This document shows, piece by piece, positions 33,871 through 45,012 of a stretch of 64,000 bases of DNA. Within the stretch, counting starts at the first letter, position 1. Each line of letters opens with the position of its first letter. The DNA is from Hofstenia miamia. Lineage: Eukaryota; Xenacoelomorpha; Acoela. The notes beneath the pieces are model-generated. The model was not told the origin of the DNA. It was given only the letters and a program-made list of their open reading frames with translations, and did not search any database. Position numbers and translations under genes: made by a program. The stretch is taken from assembly GCA_004352715.1 (NCBI GenBank), contig SCFE01000076.1, forward strand, positions 539,045-603,044, in the 5' to 3' direction.

Positions 33871-36553
33871 TGATTATTAGGTCTTTTCACCTTCGTAATT
33901 TTACAAAAGTTAACAAACACTGAAATATCCGATCAGATTGCATATACAAGATTTGCGGTATTCTCCAATTTTGCAGCTATTATTAGTAAAACAGTAGATT
34001 TAAATTCCAAACCAAGAATTTTTTGAAACTTTCACCCGACCTAACCGAGCCCTATTTTATATAGAAAAAATTTTAATACTTATTTTGAAATGCTAATATT
34101 GATTTTCCAAGTAAATTTCAACTTAATCGTACCAAAAACAGTAAACTGAACCTAATATTGATCTTCAATCCAGTTGTGTTCATTCTCAACAAAAAAGAGC
34201 TTAAGATTCTTCTAAAGAAATATAGATTACCATCACCACTTTGTCGAAAAAAGGCATTTTCAAAAAAGGGTAAAATTTCTGAAATTTGCCAAAGGTCAAC
34301 GAAAATTTTGCTATACTGGATGCCATAGGTAAAATTCTGAAATTTTGTCGAAAACTGTTTCCCACCAACACAGAAAAATATTGGCATGGTATGCACAGAT
34401 AACTAGGAACTCTTTGATTCAGGCAAGCAAAGGCATAGCTTTTATAAAAATATGGGTGCTTGACTCCCCTCAATCGCTCGGTATGAACACTCCCATTACA
34501 CAGCATGCAACATATTCAAAGAAGAGCGCAAAAAAAATTCACTTAATGCTACACATGGAGACATGCAAGGAAAAATTTGGCAATTTTAATTTATGTATTT
34601 TTGTTAATATTTCAACGTATTCGGTGTCAATCATCGTAAGTAACTTATAAGTTTATTAATTGAAAATATTCGCACCAATCTATGCAATTCAATAAAAGAA
34701 CTTTAAAAATGTTGAGTAAAATTAATTCCTTTAGATTAATCTGAATGTTGCTATGAAACTCTAACAAAATTATTAGCATTTTGAGAGAAAACTTGTGGAC
34801 TATTTATTGAAAAAGCAATCACTATTGGGCATATCTAATCAATTATATATATGGGGGCAATAGGTCTAAAACGAGTGCTCTTTCATTAATTGCGCATATT
34901 TATTTATTTTGTAGTTTTGTATTTATATATATGTATACTGCGATTGTTTAGACCAATAAATACAATTGCAGCGGCAGAAACATGTACAACATATATACAA
35001 TGTATCTGAAGATTGGATTTTAAAAGCGCGTTTAACAGAGCTGATAATCAATGATATATTTAATAAGATTTATAAATTATTGTAATATGAATGAAATTAT
35101 TACAATATATAAACGTAAAATTGACAAAATGCTTAACTTGATAACTAAGGACTGAAATTTTCTTTGTGTGAGAAAGGCACACATCCATTCTAGTATTTTT
35201 GTCTCTTCTAAGGTTTCGTAATAATTGGCATTAACAAGCCCACTTTGTCTGCATAATCAATAAATTCTATTTTTTACATAGGTTGACACTTTGTGGTCGG
35301 GTGAACAATTAGTTAAAAATTTTTGAGATCTTGTGCTCTTGAATTCAAACAAAATCTTGAAGGAAATGTTATCATGAAATTCTAAATAAAATTCAAAGTT
35401 ATTTTTTATATTTACGTAAAAATTTCATGATGTAATAGTTTTTTTGAAGAAAAGTTATCACACAGCGTGAAAGCCATGTTTTCGGTTGAAGTTTTGTATA
35501 TTTAAATGTTTACATGTTCTGCTAATGCAGAAAACATTATTAATATGTGTGTCATATGAAGAACTGCATAAGATTTTAAAACGTATTTAGAAGAAAGAAA
35601 TTGATTAAACTTTAGTAGGACAACGCCTTGAAGCTTATCATATTTAAAGGATGCAACGTTTTCTGTTCTAGTCTAGTGTTCTATTTTTAGTCTCTTCAGA
35701 TTTGCTGACATACCCATATATCTATTCTTGATCTCGTACTGAAGTGGGACCTACATGCTTTGATTCTTTCGAAAGAATTTCGGCAAAGCAGTGATACTGA
35801 AAGTGCCAAACTAATGCAAAAAATCAAGTTTCATACTAATATTAAATATTAAGAACATATTTTGGTATTGGGAACTTGTTAGATTGTAATCGAGTAATTG
35901 ATTCTGATTCCGGCTACGTTTTGCTTTTGGACTATGAAAATTATATTTTACAAAATGCCATTAAGGTCTAGATGCCAAAATATTTATTGATCAATTTTGT
36001 TATGGATATGGTGAACCAAATTTATCCAAAGTTTTTTTATAATGAGTATTGACTAGCAGTGTATGCAGTGGAACATGAAAGGTAGTCAGACTAACAAGTT
36101 TCCAATGTTGACTTTTTCGATAAAAAAAATTTTGTAAAAAATAATTAATAAATTAAAGACTAAGATTGTAAATATTATTTTTTCAATATTCTGACAGTTT
36201 CTTTAGAAATTTGCTAGGTCATTGTACACTCTGTCATTTAGATATCAAACATGTTTTTCTGTAGAATATAGTTAGGATGATAACTAATACTGCAAGATTA
36301 ATTTTTACATTTTCGAGAAAACAGCCTGAGGTAAAGATCATGTGGTTCTTTGGAGCTTTCAAAACGCCATTATTAATGAAACTTTGCGGAGAAATCTTTG
36401 TCATAGAACAAACTGGTAATGATCATAGTTAGAGGCAGCAAGCGCGCAATTCATGTAACAGCACATGCTTTGCAGTTATAGAGACATGTTCTGTAGATCT
36501 ATTTAATTGCTTAATGAGTTATGATTGAAGTAGATGGTGCTGAATCGGAGAGA
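33871..36553. other. AT-rich noncoding DNA
   Basis: Open frames of 92-101 codons occur on both strands near 34118-34650, overlap each other and lack any domain. I see no gene. Confidence 0.45.
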
Positions 36554-37553
36554 NNNNNNNNNNNNNNNNNNNNNNNNNNNNNNNNNNNNNNNNNNNNNNN
36601 NNNNNNNNNNNNNNNNNNNNNNNNNNNNNNNNNNNNNNNNNNNNNNNNNNNNNNNNNNNNNNNNNNNNNNNNNNNNNNNNNNNNNNNNNNNNNNNNNNNN
36701 NNNNNNNNNNNNNNNNNNNNNNNNNNNNNNNNNNNNNNNNNNNNNNNNNNNNNNNNNNNNNNNNNNNNNNNNNNNNNNNNNNNNNNNNNNNNNNNNNNNN
36801 NNNNNNNNNNNNNNNNNNNNNNNNNNNNNNNNNNNNNNNNNNNNNNNNNNNNNNNNNNNNNNNNNNNNNNNNNNNNNNNNNNNNNNNNNNNNNNNNNNNN
36901 NNNNNNNNNNNNNNNNNNNNNNNNNNNNNNNNNNNNNNNNNNNNNNNNNNNNNNNNNNNNNNNNNNNNNNNNNNNNNNNNNNNNNNNNNNNNNNNNNNNN
37001 NNNNNNNNNNNNNNNNNNNNNNNNNNNNNNNNNNNNNNNNNNNNNNNNNNNNNNNNNNNNNNNNNNNNNNNNNNNNNNNNNNNNNNNNNNNNNNNNNNNN
37101 NNNNNNNNNNNNNNNNNNNNNNNNNNNNNNNNNNNNNNNNNNNNNNNNNNNNNNNNNNNNNNNNNNNNNNNNNNNNNNNNNNNNNNNNNNNNNNNNNNNN
37201 NNNNNNNNNNNNNNNNNNNNNNNNNNNNNNNNNNNNNNNNNNNNNNNNNNNNNNNNNNNNNNNNNNNNNNNNNNNNNNNNNNNNNNNNNNNNNNNNNNNN
37301 NNNNNNNNNNNNNNNNNNNNNNNNNNNNNNNNNNNNNNNNNNNNNNNNNNNNNNNNNNNNNNNNNNNNNNNNNNNNNNNNNNNNNNNNNNNNNNNNNNNN
37401 NNNNNNNNNNNNNNNNNNNNNNNNNNNNNNNNNNNNNNNNNNNNNNNNNNNNNNNNNNNNNNNNNNNNNNNNNNNNNNNNNNNNNNNNNNNNNNNNNNNN
37501 NNNNNNNNNNNNNNNNNNNNNNNNNNNNNNNNNNNNNNNNNNNNNNNNNNNNN
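36554..37553. other. Assembly gap, 1000 Ns
   Basis: Exactly 1000 Ns; the true length is unknown. Confidence 0.95.
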
Positions 37554-37663
37554 TACCTCATATATAGAAACCCAGCATATAAAGCTTTTTACAAAGCAAA
37601 ATAATCTCTATTTATATATTTCAACATTTTTACATTGATTTTTACTAATATATATATATATAT
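37554..37663 (+). repeat. 110-bp direct repeat of 44863-44973
   Basis: This begins at the edge of the N gap with TACCTCATATATAGAAACCC and ends in an AT run. The same sequence occurs 7.3 kb downstream in the same orientation with almost no differences. Confidence 0.85.
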
Positions 37664-38400
37664 GTACATAAGTGAAAGAATTCATTTAGGTTGAGAGTGA
37701 TTATTTAGATTTGTTACTGACATTCAAATGGATTTCATCCAACAAAATTCTCTCCATGAAATAATATATTTTAGATTTAACTGCCAAAACACAACTGAAT
37801 AATTATCAATTCAAATTCAGTAATTTCAAATAAAATAGTTTGCTCAACTTCCAACAGAAAATTTTTATTCCATTAACTTCGGTAAATAGATAATCAGATC
37901 TAAAAATTAAACCTTAGAAATCCTTACAAGTTGAATTGTCTTATGCTTCTCAGTGAAAGTTTTTTATGCTTGTATTTAATTTAGATACCTGCGAAGAATT
38001 AATAATTGATTTTATATGAACTCTTGGAATTAACTTTTGAGTTTTGAAATAGTTACCTTATCACTTTAATGAATTTGAAATGGAAACATGGTTCTCCTTG
38101 ATATGATTTTTGATAAATATTAGGAATCATTACTTAGATGCAGGCGAGAAAACAGAGATTAAGGAACAGGGTAGGCCTGGTTGGTATTTGTCCACCCAAA
38201 ATAAAATTTTAAAGAGTGATATCGTGTACCCGATTTAAAGTACAAAATTCAATTCATCATTATAAAAATACTGATGTTATTTACTGCTAGATTTGAGAAA
38301 GATCCAAGCCGTTAAGTAATACCAATGAATTCCTGTTTCCCCTATGAGAAAATGATTTATAGTAATGATCATTTGATTGGACAGAGATCCATAACGTCAA
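37664..38400. other. AT-rich noncoding DNA
   Basis: I see no gene. Confidence 0.45.
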
Positions 38401-38410
38401 ATCAAAATCA

Positions 38411-38490
38411 GCGTTTCGGGTCGGGTCGCGTCAGGCTCGGGTAGCTAATATAGCGACCAGGTCGGGCTCAGGTCCATGCTTGGACTACCT
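38411..38490. mobile_element. GC-rich hAT-like terminus
   Basis: GTTTCGGGTCGGGTCGCGTC and then CAGGTCGGGCTCAGGTCCAT form a GC-rich island in AT-rich DNA. Reversed, the right edge reads CAAGCATGGACCTGAGCCCG, close to the CAGACATGGAC end at 32976. Only one end is identified. Confidence 0.4.
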
Positions 38491-38805
38491 CATGTTGGCA
38501 TTCTCTTATAAATATGCATGGACAAAAATTGTAAAGTCATGTTATCATTTTTTATATAAAACAAAATGTATTGGACATCTTTAGGATGTATAAATCTTAT
38601 AAACGAAAAAGTAAGTGGTCCTTCATGAATTTGATTCTCCAAAGCAGTTTTACAGGCAATAATATTTTCTTGTATTAGACTTACTTCTTAGCAATATTCA
38701 CCATAAATTCTCCCAAGAATACAATGGATATTCTTGTTTCAATTAAGAAACTTCTTCTGTGACTTTCTTCTCGTGAAAACCGAATTTTGCGGTTTTGCAT
38801 GTTAA

Positions 38806-39164
38806 ATGCAAAAAGTGATCTTAATTTTAGACAAGCTACAATTGCAGCTACGTATGTTACCAGCTTTACTAGAAACTTTTAATAATATAATTCTTCACAA
38901 AATATTAGTGTTAGCGGAGGTAGATGTGATAGTGGATCTATTACTTTATCCTGAAACGTCACTAATGTTATCTGAACTTTATACATTACTATCACTCTAC
39001 CCGTCATGTCCACTATCATTAGCGACAGCAGAAAGAATCTTTTCAGTAACTTGAAGAATAAAATCTTTTTTTACGTTTAACTGCGTTTAAATTCACTCAT
39101 GTTACTACATTTTAACAAAGATTTATTGGACAGTATGGATTTAACTCTTACGCACTTTTATTAG
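38806..39164 (+). pseudogene. hAT transposase C-terminal dimerisation domain
   Basis: The frame ends LYPSCPLSLATAERIFSVT. This is the 'P.S.A.AER.FS' signature of the hAT C-terminal (hATC) domain. After a frameshift, RLNSLMLLHFNKDLLDSMDL and then THFY with a stop continue the same domain ('RLN.L.LL..H+DL.D..D+'). The catalytic N-terminal part is not present upstream. It is a truncated, frameshifted remnant, and may be the source family for the hAT-like non-autonomous elements nearby; that link is inference. Confidence 0.68.
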
Positions 39165-40076
39165 AGTAAATAAATATATTTTTTTGTATTAACTTATTGT
39201 TTGAAATTTAGAAAACAATTATATATAATTCATACGTTCCGTTTCACAAGCAGTAAGCAAAATTTTGTCTATCGAATCCTCATACTTTTCATTTTAAGCC
39301 GTCTGATGTTCACCATAACTGTAAATGAGTCAAATAATGTGATCACACCCAAAATTTCAACTGAAGAATTTTGCCTAAGTTAACCTAGATTTTATTGAAT
39401 TTATAATGTGCTTGACCAAACACATTTCAAAAGAAACACATGTAAAATATACTAAGCAATTTAAATAGATGGATAATATCGAAAGTATATGTTATTAAAC
39501 TACAAAATTCAAAAAAACTATGTATTAAAGCTCTTGAAAGTGTGAATGCAATGCATTCAATGCATGATGTCTTTCAATAATCCAATGAAGCCCCATAAGT
39601 ATTGATCCAACGAATTATATATATTTTTATATCTCTTCATTGGTTTTCCTCACCCAACTAAAAAATTTAGCAAGGAATATTACTCAAAACATGGATTGGG
39701 TAGCATAAACTATGATGTCCATTTAAATGAACAACCTGTTTTTAAACATTTTCAAACAATTGTTTCCAAACCTCTGTATTATTAAGCACAAATATTTGTT
39801 GGAACCACTTTGCGTCAGACACAAGAAACTGGCAGTAAGGCTATTCATAGAATCATTGACATGAAAAAATCATACACTTCAAAATTTAGTCCACTAGAAA
39901 CTGTTTTTTCAGTGGGCGCATAAAACATAATATGTGGTGTACAAAATTAAGATGTAAACAATTTATTCTTGCATGCTCCAAACTATATAACGAAGGCCTC
40001 CAAACAAATCAGCTTTGGCTGTTTTTCAGCATAGTTTTACTCGACCCAGTTTTGCTTAATCTCCTATTTTAAATAT
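39165..40076. other. Noncoding DNA
   Basis: No recognisable gene. Short open frames only. Confidence 0.45.
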
Positions 40077-40084
40077 ATACGCTT

Positions 40085-40202
40085 CAGAGTTGGAACCGGC
40101 CGGAAATTTTAAGGCCGGGGCTGGTTAATACCGGCCCGCCGGTTTTCGGCCTGTTTTGGCCGGTAAATTATATTTGCATTTTATATTTAATCTATGCAAG
40201 TA

Positions 40203-40257
<55 letters not shown>

Positions 40258-41181
40258 NNNNNNNNNNNNNNNNNNNNNNNNNNNNNNNNNNNNNNNNNNN
40301 NNNNNNNNNNNNNNNNNNNNNNNNNNNNNNNNNNNNNNNNNNNNNNNNNNNNNNNNNNNNNNNNNNNNNNNNNNNNNNNNNNNNNNNNNNNNNNNNNNNN
40401 NNNNNNNNNNNNNNNNNNNNNNNNNNNNNNNNNNNNNNNNNNNNNNNNNNNNNNNNNNNNNNNNNNNNNNNNNNNNNNNNNNNNNNNNNNNNNNNNNNNN
40501 NNNNNNNNNNNNNNNNNNNNNNNNNNNNNNNNNNNNNNNNNNNNNNNNNNNNNNNNNNNNNNNNNNNNNNATTTTTTATAACTTTAATCAGCTGTTTTCA
40601 CTTTCAGTGAATGGAAAATTGTGAACGTTTTAATTTTTATTTAGTTAGTTTACTTTGCATGTCTTTCTGCATCCTTCAAATATATTTTGAGCGTCCCCTT
40701 CCAATATTAATTAAATGCAAGGGTTCCAGTTGCTTTATTTGAATGAGGTCTCTCAAATTTCAAGCGTAAATCTTATACATTATATTTTCAGTATTATAAA
40801 CAGGTTCTTTTAATGTTATTAGTAAGTTCCATAGAAAACTAAAGTAAAATTATCTTATCAAAAAGCAGAACAACTCCGTTTGTAGCAAAATTTAGGAGAG
40901 ATTCCAGAATGTAAATGTAATTATTATTCAAATTACAATACTGTAAATTTCTCATAGTATAATATTTTTTTCGAACTTTAGATTTTCATAGAAATTCCTC
41001 CTAAACTAAACAAATTATTCCCTGTTTATAATAAAAAACAAGAATATTTTTTATAATTTCGCCCGGTAAGCGGCCGGTAATTTTACCGGCCTTTCATGAA
41101 ATTTAAAAGTGGCTGCAGGCCGGTAAATTGCCGGCCCCGGCCCAATCAGCCTCGGCCGGCTGGTAGCTGGTTCCATCTCTG
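40085..41181. mobile_element. hAT-like non-autonomous element with 8-bp TSD
   Basis: The left end is CAGAGTTGGAACCGGCCGG. The right end, reversed, is CAGAGATGGAACCAGCTACC followed by AGCCGGCCG. CAGAG-type ends with many internal CCGG/GGCCGG blocks are typical of hAT elements. Flanking octamers are ATACGCTT (40077-40084) and ATACGTTC (41182-41189), 6 of 8 identical, which fits an aged 8-bp duplication. The interior contains an (AT)n run, a 313-N gap (40258-40570) and AT-rich DNA with no transposase frame. Confidence 0.68.
40208..40570. other. (AT)n run and 313-N gap
   Basis: An AT microsatellite (40208-40257) runs into 313 Ns. Assembly failure in the microsatellite is the likely cause. Confidence 0.9.
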
Positions 41182-41399
41182 ATACGTTCATAATATTAAT
41201 AGTAATAATAATAAGAGTGAATGCAATTTACTTGCAAAAATTATAAGAAAAAATTTTAAAAAATTAAGACATAAGCAAATTTAAACATTCAACTAATAAT
41301 AAACGCAATTTATAATAATAGAATCAATGTTTGCGTAGGTGCAATGCTTATTTAGATGTCCAATATTGGATGTATGTTTCAAATGCATGAAGTGTGTTG

Positions 41400-41960
41400 C
41401 TGTCTTCCAGTATACATTGTTATTGAAGAAATTTGTGTAGCTTTTTTCAAAACTTTTTGTAATTCTTTTCTGTTCGCGTTTCTTAATCTAGATAATTCCA
41501 CAATTTAATTAATACGTGATCTATTACAATTTTTATCTAAACATTTAATTTAATATAGGCCTTTAGGAAGAGAAAAGATGTGTGACGAGATTTGAACTTA
41601 AATAAAATGGATAGCATATGTAGATGAATTTGGTAGAACGGAGATAATATTTTATATTTATTAAGACATACTGATGCTTCGTCATGCAAAGTTTAGAGTT
41701 CTTATAGATCAATTAAATGTCTTAGATAGAAGCCTACGCTATTTAGAATTTACGTCAGTTAAAAGAAACGAACAATATTGCAAATGAGACAAGCAGAATG
41801 CATGTATCAGTTGTTTATGATAATAGCTTGATATATTGCGTAAGTGATAGAGATAGCGAGTGCTTGCAGTCATTTTTTGAATCTTATTAAGTACGAATTC
41901 TTTAAATTTTAACTCATTATCTATCTTTACTCCTAAATAGCTGACTGGTTCATTTTGCAT
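41400..41960 (-). pseudogene. APE-type LINE, post-RT fragment
   Basis: The minus-strand frame reads PVSYLGVKIDNELKFKEFVL, then IQKMTASTRYLYHLRN and LSHLQYCSFLL. This is the typical stretch after RT motif C in CR1/Jockey-like LINEs. Further left, a LWN-type C-terminal segment (reverse strand near 41500) is frameshifted. It is an isolated 3' fragment. Confidence 0.7.
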
Positions 41961-42640
41961 TATCTTGACAGAGCAACATCATTGGAATAGCCCAGTCCTG
42001 CCACAAGGCCTCCGCAATAATTAAAGTTCAGCCCAGCCAGAATATGAGTACCAATGCATATTTGCATCTCTCGACTAATACCATCTATTCTGTGTTCAAT
42101 GCTATTTATCAATGCCCAAAGCTTAGTGAAATTCATTCTAATCAGTTTTTGATATATTTTAACAGATGAAAATCTAATAAAAATATTTTGATTCGTAGAT
42201 GTTGATTTTAGAAAACAGGGCAACTTGAGGTTAGGGCTTACTGCGACATTGCATTGCAAAACAATACTTTACCAGCACAGACGAAACTGATTTCTTGACA
42301 CTTTAAATTATTATTTTGGAAAAAGCAAAATATTTTCATAATTACTACATCACCCATTTCAATGAATGTAATTGATTTTGAATATAACTGTATTAGGATT
42401 GGTTAGAAATGGAAAGCCAATTAATAAATGGGAAGCGAATTTCATATTTTCTTACTGAACCTAAGCTATTGGATTATAAAGATAGCACTTTCAAGTACAA
42501 TTCACATCAACTAAAGGGCATCATTCTGAATTTTTCTGCGTTCATACATAAGTAACAAATAAAAATTATAGCCGCATTTATTTAACTGTTATATGAAAAA
42601 ATTCATAGTATTTGTGAGAATGTTTAAATTAATATTTGTA
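41961..42640. other. Noncoding DNA
   Basis: A 99-codon minus-strand frame at 42259-41960 has no domain I recognise; it directly abuts the LINE fragment and may be part of that repeat. Confidence 0.4.
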
Positions 42641-42649
42641 TTCAAATCT

Positions 42650-43500
42650 CTTTCAATATTTTCTAATATTACGCATTTTTAAAATACACAATAACTAAAA
42701 TTTCCATCAAATTATATTAAGATCTTACTACCAAATGTGGTTTTTGTTGTGAATTCTCGGATCCCGAAGGTTGAAGCTCAAATCAATTTTTGCATTACAA
42801 AGAGTTCCATACTATGTTTAACAGCAAATTCTTCTTATTATTGTGAGAAATTCGAAGAATTCTCCAAGTCTAATTTTTTTTTAAATTAGGTTTTCATTTG
42901 AAGTTCTATCCAAATTAACTGGACTTTTGATTTTATGATTGAACAATGGTGCCCAATAGACACTTTTTCTTCAATTGAGGAGAACTCATCCATACCAACG
43001 GTTTCAAGGAAATGTATTTTCTTTTTCACTTTCACACATCTTTTGATATAATGTTACTTTATAGATGAGGCATGTAATGAACTGAAGAATCAGGTTTGTA
43101 GCATAAGGAGGCTGCCTCACTTAGAAAATAGGCTTGAACACAGCAATGTAGTTTTCATCCCCAAAATCTTGGAATATCCAAATGTTCTCAGAAAGATTAC
43201 TTTCGGATCATTTACAAAGTTATTTCTTAGAAATGATACTTCATCTTTAGATCAGATTTAAAATAAATTCTAAAACACCATCCTTTTTTTCCCTTAAAAT
43301 GAAGCGAACATATTATAAAATCTTGGATATTTAAAAATTAGTGAGATACGTCGTCTATATGATGAGATTCGTAAGAATGAATTAACGATGACAACTCTTT
43401 CAAGAGTATTAAGTAGCTTATTGGTCCAATTTTTACTGAATAATGAACAATATCAAGTAACATCATTGTTTCGAAAGAACAATACCGCCCTACATTTCAA
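42650..43500 (+). CDS. Unidentified coding-like blocks, possible exons
   Basis: Four successive stretches lack stops and have coding-like composition. They are about 42660-42890 (NSRIPKVEAQINFC), 42900-43013 (WTFDFMIEQWCPIDTFSS), 43065-43218 (YPNVLRKITFGSF) and 43342-43500 (EIRRLYDEIRKNELTM, then YQVTSLFRKNNTALHF). Splice-like sites join the last three in phase: T|GTATTT at 43014 to TTTATAG|AT at 43065, AAA|GTTATT at 43219 to ATTAG|T at 43342, and a perfect CAA|GTAAGT at 43501. TSLFRKN is faintly like the first helix of RasGAP domains, but I do not claim identity. No start or terminal exon was found. It may be exons of a larger gene or a pseudogene. Confidence 0.3.
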
Positions 43501-44862
43501 GTAAGTTTCACTTGCATTTAACTGTATCATTTATAAATCGAATTACCAGACGTATGCTATGAATTTGTCATAGAACAATATAAAAACTGTAATTGTATTA
43601 ACTAACTTACACATTTTCAAAAGTAACACCATTTATATTTCAGGAAATGAATTAATAAATATGGTTTTCTGATTGAGTTTTGAAGTACATTTTTCAAAAA
43701 ATTTATTCAAAACTTGTATTTAAGACAGCATTAACATAAAAATTTTGAAATTGTAGGTTGACTATGGAATCTTAATTCTATGCAAACATCGAATCCCATA
43801 TATCTGACAAACACCAATTCTGAAAAATACTAGAAAGAAACGTGTGAGAAGAATTCCTACAATTATATCATGCTAGGCATATTTTAGAAAGTTAAATGGC
43901 ACCATAAAAAGTTTAAGCTGATCCAAACTATTTAGTACTATATATTACTTAAAGCGCTTAGTGACACCTTCGCAAATTACGGATTAAAATTATATGGGAT
44001 GGCAGGCAATAAAAATTTCGAAACTATTTACATATTTAATGCTTCCAAAGCATTTTTGACAGAGAAATTTATATTTAGCTTGTAACCCGAACTTTTGATA
44101 GTAGTGGTAAGTAGGGCTTGTCTATAGCCATGTGCATTGTAATATTTCCTGCGTTTATGAAAATATTTTGAGAAAATTACAATTTTTCTATATTGCCCAC
44201 AAATGTTGGAATACAGAGAAGCTTGATTTCAATTTTTTGATTTGATCAGAAACTCCAAAATGATTAATAAACATGCAACCATTAAAAAAGTATGTGAACA
44301 ACATAAATTTTCTTAACACGTTCTTAGAACTTTTTAACCATAGAAGATTTTACACACTTGCTTCTAATCTGAAAAGAGATCAAAATGTCTTGTATCCCTG
44401 AGGATAGCACTGAAAAACGTTATAATATTAAAAAACATTATTTTTTAGGATCATTAAGTTTGAAAATTAAGTGCTTCAAAACATTCCACATATTGGTACA
44501 TAAGAATTTTGAAACCTCTTGAATCAGGCAATTTTTTTTTGGATTTCTTTCGATTCATCCAAAAACATTTAGTTTAATTTAATTATAAAATGTTTGGAAA
44601 TTAAGACATCCCTCAATTTTTCAAATTATTTTAAAATTAAAAAAGTCTTGTTATATGAGTATGAGAAAGTTATCAAAAGCCTTCAATAGCTTTCCTTAGT
44701 TTGCATTCATTTGTCAAAATATTTCACAATGTATACATTTATAAAAATTTGAACTATTTACAAATTAAAAATTCCAAAATCGAAAGTAATCAGTCCATAA
44801 ATTGCAAATACAGCTACTATACCAATAAATATGATTCATAAACATAAAACATACACACAAAT
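43501..44862. other. AT-rich noncoding DNA
   Basis: No further exon with matching phase could be found downstream of the donor at 43501. Confidence 0.4.
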
Positions 44863-44972
44863 ACCTCATATATAGAAACCCAGCATATAAAGCTTTTTAC
44901 AAAGCAAAATAATCTCTATTTATATATTTCAACATTTTTACATTGATTTTTACTAATATATATATATATATG

Positions 44973-45011
<39 letters not shown>
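44863..45011 (+). repeat. 110-bp repeat plus (AT)n
   Basis: Second copy of 37554-37663. It is followed by a compound AT/GT microsatellite to about 45011. Confidence 0.85.

Positions 45012-45012
<1 letters not shown>

Noticed and set aside
43065-43500. RasGAP domain assignment
   Set aside because: Only a five-to-seven-residue resemblance (TSLFRKN); the arginine finger and other conserved motifs are not visible.
44951-45011. Tyr-Ile repeat peptide
   Set aside because: Translation of an AT microsatellite.
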